A stretch of DNA of 32,312 nt from Candidatus Omnitrophota bacterium. GTDB lineage: Bacteria; Omnitrophota; Koll11; Duberdicusellales; 4484-171. A program made the position numbers and the translations under genes. The notes under the pieces were generated by a model. The model saw nothing but the letters and a program-made list of their open reading frames with translations, was not told the origin of the DNA and did no database searches. Positions 1-6,250 of this stretch are shown here, one piece after another; positions within the stretch are counted from its first letter, which is position 1; each line of letters begins with the position of its first letter. Location of the stretch: NCBI GenBank assembly GCA_030692055.1, contig JAUYCY010000013.1, positions 1 through 32,312 of the forward strand. Reading direction: 5' to 3'.

Positions 1-347
1 AAAAAAAGGAATTTAACGTATCTATTTCAGCCTGTTTGTCAAAGAACAAATGTTAATATGACCCAGCCTGTTCCGGACGGGGCTTTCTGCGAAGGCGGGT
101 AAAATGCTCCCTAATAGTTGAGCAAAGAATTATGGGGTCACCTCAAATTTCCAACTTATCTTATCTACCGCCGATTTCAGCTTCTTATCCCGACCTATTT
201 TCTTCTTTTCTTCTCAAGTCCCACGGCAGCCATACTGAGCGCCGAATGCTTCATGCCGAATAAGACGCCAATACAAGCATTGGGTTAAGCCCGTCTTTTT
301 TCTTAGTAAGTACGAATTGACTCACATTAAATCTAACCCAAAATATT
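1..347. other. Intergenic left edge, no gene seen
   Basis: I see no convincing reading frame, tRNA or known RNA here. The 14-nt word GGACGGGGCTTTCT at 75-88 recurs exactly at 11523-11536 inside the palindromic element between waaA and lpxK, so this stretch probably holds a copy or remnant of the same repeat family. The stop codon of the first GT9 gene lies at its right border. Confidence 0.5.
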
Positions 348-1391
348 TTATACGGGTGTATTTAAAAGAATTAAGGCTTTTTCAAACACATCCTCTGGTT
401 TAATCGCCTTTAAGCACAAAAAGCCTTTGGTGCAGTTATGGGCAAGGCATATAGGGCATTCAAAGGGCGGTTTATGGATATAAATTGATTTTTCTCCCAA
501 GGGTTTCCATCTTTTTGGAGAAAGGCCAAAGTCATTACGGCCAAAAATTGATATTACGGGTATACCTAAAGCAGCGGCAATATGGACCGGGCCAGAGTCG
601 TTAGAAATAAATAGTTTTGCTCTTTTTAGTAAAGAACCAATTTCCGCAACACTTAGATTACCCCTTAGGTCTACGACTTCGTTTTCTTTTACTATCTGTT
701 CGCCGAAGCTTTTTTCATCTTTTGAGGTAATTATTGCTATTTTTACGCCTGCTTTTTCTTTTAGCAATCTCACTAATTTTGAGAAATATTCTTGAGGCCA
801 GCGTTTTGAAGGGCAAGATGCTGAAGGGTGTATTACAATGAATTCTTCCCTATCCTCTATTTTGTTTTCTTTTAGTATTTTTTCAATTTTTTGCTCAGCT
901 TCTTCTTTTATCGGGAAATACATATCTTTATCGACAACAGGTATATTCATTGCCCTTAGAATATCTAGAGTATATTCGAGCTCATGTTTTGAGCCTTCTT
1001 GTTTTGTATGCGGTATCGCCTGCGTAAGCAGCCAGCCTTTTTTCTTATTCCAGCCTACTCTTTGCGCTATACCACAGAAGAAAAGTAGTGTATGCATACG
1101 GTCAGTAGGATGTAAAATAATTGCTAAATCAAATTTTTTCTTACGTAAATAAGATGCAAACCCTATAGATTTCCAAATGCTTTTATGTTTGCCATCTTTG
1201 TCGTAGACGATAACTTCATCTAAATAGGGGTTACCTTCCGCTATATCTTTTGTATAAGGCCGGCACATAAAAGCTATGTGTGCAGAGGGGTAGAAATTAC
1301 GCAGGTTTTTAATAACCGGGGTAGAAAGGATAACGTCGCCTATCCTATCGGTGCGAACAATTAAAATACGTTTTGGTATCTGCATAAACAT
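348..1391 (-). CDS. GT9 heptosyltransferase-like glycosyltransferase
   Basis: This 347-residue protein belongs to glycosyltransferase family 9 (ADP-heptose:LPS heptosyltransferase, WaaC/WaaF/WaaQ type), which adds sugars to the LPS core at the cytoplasmic face of the inner membrane. The N-terminal signature ILIVRTDRIGDVILSTPVI (about residues 9-27) and the C-terminal donor-site motif SNDSGPVHIAAALGIP are clear. A Cys cluster CPICLAHNC...C follows near the C-terminus, as in the other three GT9 domains of this window. It is the last gene of the envelope run. ATG at 1391 or 1385 (the third residue) are both possible; AGAAG lies 7 nt before the second. The sugar donor cannot be told from sequence; heptose is the family default. 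Confidence 0.88.
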   Translation of the reverse strand: MFMQIPKRILIVRTDRIGDVILSTPVIKNLRNFYPSAHIAFMCRPYTKDIAEGNPYLDEVIVYDKDGKHKSIWKSIGFASYLRKKKFDLAIILHPTDRMHTLLFFCGIAQRVGWNKKKGWLLTQAIPHTKQEGSKHELEYTLDILRAMNIPVVDKDMYFPIKEEAEQKIEKILKENKIEDREEFIVIHPSASCPSKRWPQEYFSKLVRLLKEKAGVKIAIITSKDEKSFGEQIVKENEVVDLRGNLSVAEIGSLLKRAKLFISNDSGPVHIAAALGIPVISIFGRNDFGLSPKRWKPLGEKSIYIHKPPFECPICLAHNCTKGFLCLKAIKPEDVFEKALILLNTPV

Positions 1392-1403
1392 GCTTCTTTT
1401 ATG

Positions 1404-1516
1404 CTTAACTATACATTTTAAGCGTCGCTCGTTTTGTATAGTTAAGCTTAACTCCCCATTTCAAGCGTCGCTTGCCTGTCGGCAGACAGAACAAGCAGGT
1501 TCATTTTGGGGAGTTA
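1404..1516. repeat. Two tandem inverted-repeat modules
   Basis: Two hairpins sit side by side in the gap between GT9 genes. Arms 1404-1415 and 1435-1446 (CTTAACTATACA) are perfect over 12 bp. Arms 1449-1458 and 1507-1516 (TAACTCCCCA) are perfect over 10 bp. Both loops contain AAGCGTCGCT, so they are related modules with different arms. The second loop also holds a degenerate copy of the CCTG..GGCAG palindrome seen at 2484-2506 and in rpoN. No U-tract typical of a terminator follows. Confidence 0.8.
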
Positions 1517-1543
1517 GCAACCAATAGGTAATAAGGTTTGTGC

Positions 1544-2467
1544 TTATTCCTGATGCATCATTTTTATTACAGCACCAATTACAATTTTCGGTTCGATTTC
1601 CATACATTTATAGTCAAAATCGCAGTGAGGTTTAGCGCAAGGAACACAAGGCAATGCTTTATTCGTTATTACGCTGAATTTATCCGACCAGGGACCATAC
1701 TTTAACGGGCTATTTTGGCCAAAAAGCGCAACGATAGGTACATTTACATAACTAGCAATATGTAAAATGCTTGAGTCTACGCATAAAAGCAGGCGCGCAT
1801 ATTTTTTAAGGAGGTAGAAAAGCTCATATAGTTTTGTTTTACCGACTAAATCAATAGTGCCCTCTGTAGATAAGATATCATTATAGAAATTGCGGTCATT
1901 TTCCTGGCCTAATATGGCTACAGGAAAATGTTTCTTTAGCCCGCGGACAGCCTCTTTTAGGTAATTATAGGGATAGCGTTTCTGCAGGGCATTGGAAGTG
2001 CACGCGATAAAAAGACATTTAGGTATTTTCAGGTTATCCCACTTCATTTTTTCTTCCTCAGTGAGAGTGAATTCGCTTTTTGTTTCACTTTTTTTTGGCG
2101 CTATTTTTTTGACTAAATCAATATAAACGTCTTTGACATGCATATTTTTTGGATATGCCCGGTAGAAAGGAGTTCTTTTACCTCCGATAAAAAAAGGCAG
2201 TAATGAATTTTTGAAGTCAACGATGATGTCGTACTCCCCCTTCAATGAGCAAGTGAATTTTATTTTCTTGTTGATACTCCAGTGCTTATCAAAAAGTATA
2301 ACCTTGTTGCTAAAGTTATTCCTCTCCAATAATTCCTTAGTTCTTTGAGAAGCTATTGCGGTAATTGTGCTATAAGGGTAATTAAAGTGCAGCCTGTCTA
2401 GTGTCGGCAGGCACATCACTGCATCTCCGATATTTGTAGGAAAATTTATGATTATTTCTTCTTCCAT
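1544..2467 (-). CDS. GT9 glycosyltransferase
   Basis: A second family 9 glycosyltransferase of about 307 residues. It has the GT9 start EIIINFPTNIGDAVMCLPTL and the donor-site region CVDSSILHIASYVNVP, where the usual SxDSGPxH is replaced by VDSSILH, a common variant. The C-terminal four-Cys cluster CVPCAKPHC...C is present. The open frame extends 15 codons further upstream to 2512, but that extension is encoded by the palindromic element at 2484-2506 and looks unrelated to the family, so I place the start at the ATG at 2467. No good ribosome binding site is visible. Presumed role: LPS core or other surface glycan assembly. Confidence 0.83.
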   Translation of the reverse strand: MEEEIIINFPTNIGDAVMCLPTLDRLHFNYPYSTITAIASQRTKELLERNNFSNKVILFDKHWSINKKIKFTCSLKGEYDIIVDFKNSLLPFFIGGKRTPFYRAYPKNMHVKDVYIDLVKKIAPKKSETKSEFTLTEEEKMKWDNLKIPKCLFIACTSNALQKRYPYNYLKEAVRGLKKHFPVAILGQENDRNFYNDILSTEGTIDLVGKTKLYELFYLLKKYARLLLCVDSSILHIASYVNVPIVALFGQNSPLKYGPWSDKFSVITNKALPCVPCAKPHCDFDYKCMEIEPKIVIGAVIKMMHQE

Positions 2468-2483
2468 TTTTATAGCTTTAAGC

Positions 2484-2506
2484 TGCCTGCCTGCCGGTAG
2501 GCAGGT
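2484..2506. repeat. CCTGCC/GGCAGG palindrome at a gene start
   Basis: The palindrome CCTGCCGGTAGGCAGG (2490-2505), extended leftward by further CTGC units, lies just upstream of the second GT9 gene. On the minus strand it is nearly identical to the palindrome inside rpoN (26519-26540), differing by about one base. It opens an N-terminal extension in the GT9 frame. Confidence 0.8.
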
Positions 2507-2531
2507 AAGCAATAAACCGTAAGCCTAACCC

Positions 2532-2837
2532 AAAAAATACATTTGAAGAATGTATTTTTTGCCCGAAGGGCAGCTCTTTATTTTTCATAAGAAGATTCTC
2601 GTTCGTAGAAATAAAGGGCTGGGTTTCAGCCTGAGGCTGATCCGCCCTTGGCGGAAACCCAGCCGCTACCCAGCACTAATTTTCTACGTAGGGTATAACC
2701 TCTTGGAAAAATTAGTGCTGGGTTAGGGCTGCCGTAGGCGAAAAATGTTTTGTATCTTTTTGTACACAAGAGTTGTTACGTGATTGATTATGCCCCTTAC
2801 GGTTATGTAACATTTCGTTTTCTAAAAGCATTTTTCG
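2532..2837. repeat. Tower of consecutive inverted repeats
   Basis: Nearly the whole 320-bp gap is made of hairpins: 2532-2543/2549-2560 (12 bp), 2561-2571 (GCCCgaaGGGC), 2576-2583/2609-2616 (8 bp), 2618-2627/2654-2663 (GCTGGGTTTC, 10 bp) enclosing TCCGCCcttGGCGGA at 2641-2655, 2668-2683/2708-2723 (16 bp perfect, ACCCAGCACTAATTTT), and an outer 9-bp pair 2739-2747/2829-2837. The last arm ends 3 nt before the stop codon of the third GT9 gene. No gene is seen here. Confidence 0.88.
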
Positions 2838-2839
2838 GG

Positions 2840-3862
2840 TTAAGCTTTAGTGGGCGTATTTGATAAGATTCTTTTTGCTTCGAGAAAAACTTCGTCAACG
2901 GTTATACCTGTCATGCAAATGTTATTTTTACAGTCTAGTTTATAGCAGGGTATTTTACAGGATATGTCTTTTTTTATAATTGTTACATATTTACCGCGAG
3001 GGGAGGTAATTTTTGACGAAGTAGGCCCAAATAAAGCTATGGTAGGTATTCCAACGGCAGCAGCTAAATGCGCGGGGCCGGAGTCATTTGATGTAAAAAG
3101 GTTCATCACTTCCATTAATGCTGCCAGCTCTTTCAAATTTGTTTGTCCGCACAGATTGTAGGATGGCTCATTCATTTGCCGAATTATTTCTTCCGACGTC
3201 ACTCTATCTTTAGCGGCGCAAATAAATATTATCGCGCAGTTTAATTCTTTTACTAAACGGTCACATAGCGCAGCGAAATTTTGCGTAGGCCAACGTTTAA
3301 GCAGCCAGTTTGCCGACGCATTGATACCGACAATATACGAGTATTTATCCTGGGTTTCGGATATAATATCGCGAAATTTATCTTTAAAACGGGGGTTAAT
3401 AAATACTTTTGGCATCTTATCTTTTATGAATATTCCCGTTTTTTCAAAAAGGTAAAAATAATAATCTTGACGGTGGATATCTATCGCAGGCGCTATAATT
3501 TTGTTTGTTAAAACAAAGAAATTCTTTAAACGTTTATAGCCCACGCGTATTTTAATTCCGGCAAGCATGCATATAAATGCGCGCGTAAAAGAACGGTGAA
3601 TAAGAAAAGCGGTATCAAAGTTTTTGGCTTTTAGAAATTTCGCAAATTTTAACTTTTCGCCTAAATTATTTTGTATGCTTTTTTCGTCAAAAATTATTAT
3701 TTCATCAACGTAAGGGTTATTTTCAAACACTTCCTTCACTCGTTCAACGCACATTACGGCCACATAAGAAGAGGGGTACTTCTCTTCTAATGCCCTAAAT
3801 ACGGGGGTGGTGAGTATTGCATCTCCCAGCCAGTTAACATTAACTACAAGTATACGTCTCAT
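2840..3862 (-). CDS. GT9 heptosyltransferase-like glycosyltransferase
   Basis: A third GT9 enzyme, about 340 residues. It begins MRRILVVNVNWLGDAILTTP, the classic N-terminal motif of LPS heptosyltransferases, and has TSNDSGPAHLAAAVGIPTIA as the nucleotide-sugar site. The C-terminal cluster CKIPCYKLDCKNNICM carries four Cys. I chose the ATG at 3862 because the family motif starts there; the frame is open from 3886, but that extra stretch reaches into an inverted repeat whose arm begins at 3883. Likely acts on the LPS inner core or another heptose-containing glycan. Confidence 0.88.
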   Translation of the reverse strand: MRRILVVNVNWLGDAILTTPVFRALEEKYPSSYVAVMCVERVKEVFENNPYVDEIIIFDEKSIQNNLGEKLKFAKFLKAKNFDTAFLIHRSFTRAFICMLAGIKIRVGYKRLKNFFVLTNKIIAPAIDIHRQDYYFYLFEKTGIFIKDKMPKVFINPRFKDKFRDIISETQDKYSYIVGINASANWLLKRWPTQNFAALCDRLVKELNCAIIFICAAKDRVTSEEIIRQMNEPSYNLCGQTNLKELAALMEVMNLFTSNDSGPAHLAAAVGIPTIALFGPTSSKITSPRGKYVTIIKKDISCKIPCYKLDCKNNICMTGITVDEVFLEAKRILSNTPTKA

Positions 3863-3882
3863 GTTTACATAATTAGCAATTT

Positions 3883-3965
3883 GCATAGCGCAAAGCGCTT
3901 AAGAAGTATATTAATTATTTATCTTTTTTATTTACGCGCTATGCGCTCTGCGCCTTGCGCTATGC
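3883..3965. repeat. Inverted repeat filling a gene gap
   Basis: Arms GCATAGCGCAA (3883-3893) and TTGCGCTATGC (3955-3965) are perfect over 11 bp, with further GCGC words inside. The unit covers the whole gap between the deacetylase and the third GT9 gene. Confidence 0.75.
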
Positions 3966-3966
3966 C

Positions 3967-4734
3967 TTAATATGGTTTCTTAGGTTTCTTAAATATATTA
4001 TAAAACCCGCTTAATTTACTCCAAAGCGTAAAATTTGAATCACGGTCAGTTACTTTTATCCTGCGTAAAGCAAAACGGTTTAGGTTTTTGGAAAATCCCC
4101 TATTGGTAGCGCAAGCGCATAGATAATCGGAACTTTCAACTTCTTTCATGGCTCGTTCGTCAAAGGCACCGCCGGGATAAGCAAATGTTTTTACCTTGGT
4201 TGAAAATAATTCCGTTAATTTACTTTTTGAGTCAAGAATTTCCTTTTTTAATTGCGCGTTGTCAATTTTTGGTAAGTCCGGATGCGTTAAGGTATGAGAA
4301 CCAATATTTACCTTAGTATTTTTTAAGAATGCGTTTATGTCTTTTTTGGATAAGTATTCACTTCTACCAATTTTGTCAACAACTAGAAATATTGTGGCGG
4401 GGAAATTAAACTCTCGCAAGGTTTTTATTGCCGCGAGATTATCTTTGTAGCCGTCATCAATGGTTATTGCCATGAGGTTTTTGGGAATCTTTTGGTTCGC
4501 TTTTAGCATTTGGCAATAATCGTCAAGCGAAATAACGCGGTAGCCGCTTTTTTTGATAAATTCCATTTGACGATAGAAATTAGCTGGATCAACCGCAGCG
4601 TAATTTTCGACTTTATTTTTATCAAAGGAATGATACATGAGAATGGGAGTGGTATAGTTTAGATAAAGATAAAGCCAAAAAGAAAAAAACAATAAAGCCA
4701 ACGCTATGGCGAATTTCTTAAGAAACCTTTTCAT
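3967..4734 (-). CDS. Membrane-anchored polysaccharide deacetylase (NodB domain)
   Basis: A 255-residue carbohydrate esterase family 4 protein. Residues about 7-26 form one N-terminal hydrophobic helix that would anchor it with the catalytic domain outside the cytoplasm. The NodB domain shows the metal and catalytic motifs: TIDDGY (motif 1, Asp-Asp), SHTLTHPDL (motif 2, two His) and FAYPGGAFDE (motif 3). TPILMYHSFD just after the helix is typical of the PgaB/xylanase-like branch. It probably removes N- or O-acetyl groups from a surface glycan. GAAGGT stands 6 nt before the ATG. The flanking glycosyltransferases suggest a job in envelope glycan maturation; the exact substrate is unknown. Confidence 0.87.
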   Translation of the reverse strand: MKRFLKKFAIALALLFFSFWLYLYLNYTTPILMYHSFDKNKVENYAAVDPANFYRQMEFIKKSGYRVISLDDYCQMLKANQKIPKNLMAITIDDGYKDNLAAIKTLREFNFPATIFLVVDKIGRSEYLSKKDINAFLKNTKVNIGSHTLTHPDLPKIDNAQLKKEILDSKSKLTELFSTKVKTFAYPGGAFDERAMKEVESSDYLCACATNRGFSKNLNRFALRRIKVTDRDSNFTLWSKLSGFYNIFKKPKKPY

Positions 4735-4751
4735 TTTAGTACCTTCAATGA

Positions 4752-4808
4752 GCAGACGATTTATGGCAGCCTACTGGCGAACATAAATCGTAGGCTACTG
4801 CCGTCTGC
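4752..4808. repeat. Nested inverted repeat with interleaved arms
   Basis: Outer arms GCAGACG (4752-4758) and CGTCTGC (4802-4808). Inside are ATTTATG/CATAAAT (4759-4765/4782-4788) and GGCAGCCTAC/GTAGGCTACTGCC (4765-4774/4790-4802). The inner pairs alternate, so they could form a pseudoknot or two exclusive folds. Confidence 0.65.
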
Positions 4809-5102
4809 GAATTGAACCCCACACCCAGCAATATTAATTTAGCGATCTTTTCAAACGACCCCTTAGGGCGGTTAAAGCTTGAGCGTAATGCTTTAACCTT
4901 CTTTCTCTATCGCGGGCATTGAGTTCTGATTTATATGCTTCATAATATATAAGTTCCCACTTTTGCTTTTTATTATGTTCAGCAACTCTTCTTTCTAAAT
5001 TATTTGTATATCCATAATGCAATTCATTTGTTGTTTTGTTTTTTAGCATATATATGTAATACATCCATTCTCCTTCCCATTGCTGGGTGTGGGGTCAAAT
5101 TC
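4809..5102 (-). mobile_element. Possible mini mobile unit: GIY-YIG gene between terminal inverted repeats
   Basis: The small nuclease gene is bracketed by 24-nt inverted repeats at 4809-4832 and 5079-5102, matching at 22 of 24 positions, with the shared core CCCCACACCCAGCAAT. Together they form a compact unit of 294 bp containing little besides the gene. Further hairpins abut it on both sides. A mobile unit is inference: no target-site duplication could be established. Confidence 0.5.
4834..5064 (-). CDS. Small GIY-YIG nuclease-domain protein (UPF0213/YhbQ-like)
   Basis: A 76-residue single-domain GIY-YIG protein. The first strand reads MYYIYMLKN, the second LHYGYTNNLERRVAEHN, with the family Arg (ERR) and His; near the end DRERRLKHY supplies the acidic/basic helix. 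The second motif is HYGYT rather than the common YIGxT, a variant frequent in this subgroup. Ribosome binding site GGAAGGAG stands 6 nt before the ATG, so the gene looks expressed. It interrupts an otherwise continuous glycosyltransferase run. Function is unknown; family members have been linked to DNA cleavage or repair. The flanking inverted repeats raise the possibility that it helps spread them. Confidence 0.82.
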   Translation of the reverse strand: MYYIYMLKNKTTNELHYGYTNNLERRVAEHNKKQKWELIYYEAYKSELNARDRERRLKHYAQALTALRGRLKRSLN

Positions 5103-5147
5103 GGCTACGCAACTTTTCTGCGCCTTTCGGCTTGAAAAGTTTCTGCC

Positions 5148-6218
5148 TCATTTGACCTCTCTATAAACATTTTCTGTATCAAGAGCCATCTTTTCTAAGG
5201 AAAAGCTATTTGCAGATTCTTTCGCGCGCTTAATAATCGTCTTTCTTAAATCGTTATTTCGTATCATTTCTTCTATCGCGTTTTTTAATGCTGTAGCGTC
5301 ATACGTATAAAAAAGCAGCCCGTTTTCTCTGTCTTTTATGATTTCGGCAATTCCTCCGGTATTAAAACCAATTACCGCAACACCCTTGATAAACGCCTCA
5401 ACGATTGTATAGCCAAAACCTTCTTTTTTTGAAGGAACAAGCAGTAAATCCGGAATATCGAGAAAATCTTTTGCTTCTAATTCTAAAAACCTCACTCTAT
5501 TTTTCATTTCCCCGAGATTAAAGAATAATTTCAGCTCTCTTTCTAGGCGCCCTTTGCCCGCGACTAGAAAGTAGCTGTTACTGTATTGCGCAGCAATTAA
5601 TTTAAAAGCCTCTGCAGCCAACAAGTGCCCTTTTTCTTCAGAGATTCTTCCTAAGACGCCGATGACAACATCGCTTTCTTTGAATCCGTAATCTATTTTC
5701 GTTCTCCTTTTTTCTCTAAGTTCTTCTTTGTCTACTCCGTTATATACTACGCGTATTTGGCCCTCGTCTATTTTTAGATCTTCTGATAGGTGCTTTTTTA
5801 CGGCTTTACTCACCGCAATCGTTCTTAACCCGGAAAATTTATATAATTTTCGAAAAAATGTTGGGTGATGAAAACCATGGAATGTACTTATATAGGGAAT
5901 ATGGCAAAATTTATGAATTAAGTACCCTAGATATTGGGTTACGCGGGTATTAGAGTGGATGATTTGTATTTTTTCTTTACGGATAAAAGGTATTAAAGAA
6001 AACAGTGACATAAATATTTTTATGCTGCATATGGATTTAGTTTTTATCGGAATCAGCTTGTACGGTATATTTGCCGCAGTTAATTTGCAAAGCCATTCTC
6101 CTGACCCGCAGCCAATATAAACATTATGGCCGCGTTTCGTTAACCCCTTAGATAGATTTATCACATAACGCGAGATGCCTGCTGGGTTAAGATGCGTGCA
6201 TAAAATTAGAATATTCAT
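5148..6218 (-). CDS. GT4 family glycosyltransferase
   Basis: A 356-residue retaining glycosyltransferase of family 4. The N-terminal acceptor domain begins MNILILCTHLNPAGISRYV, with the glycine loop after the first strand. The C-terminal half carries IGVLGRISEEKGHLLAAEAF (start of the donor domain) and the EX7E element KKEGFGYTIVEAFIKG, where the first Glu and the VEA Glu bind the nucleotide-sugar. Length is normal for the family. It sits between the GIY-YIG unit and the GT4-GT9 fusion in the envelope operon, with a 32-bp gap upstream. Donor and acceptor sugars are not deducible. Confidence 0.9.
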   Translation of the reverse strand: MNILILCTHLNPAGISRYVINLSKGLTKRGHNVYIGCGSGEWLCKLTAANIPYKLIPIKTKSICSIKIFMSLFSLIPFIRKEKIQIIHSNTRVTQYLGYLIHKFCHIPYISTFHGFHHPTFFRKLYKFSGLRTIAVSKAVKKHLSEDLKIDEGQIRVVYNGVDKEELREKRRTKIDYGFKESDVVIGVLGRISEEKGHLLAAEAFKLIAAQYSNSYFLVAGKGRLERELKLFFNLGEMKNRVRFLELEAKDFLDIPDLLLVPSKKEGFGYTIVEAFIKGVAVIGFNTGGIAEIIKDRENGLLFYTYDATALKNAIEEMIRNNDLRKTIIKRAKESANSFSLEKMALDTENVYREVK

Positions 6219-6250
6219 TATTAAAAATGATTACACAGATTCACTCATAA

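Noticed and set aside
1..347. tRNA or rRNA fragment at the left edge
   Set aside because: No T-loop motif, no CCA end and no recognisable rRNA core; only repeat-like words.
2532..2837. CRISPR array
   Set aside because: The repeats are inverted, unequal and without regular spacers; no cas genes in the window.
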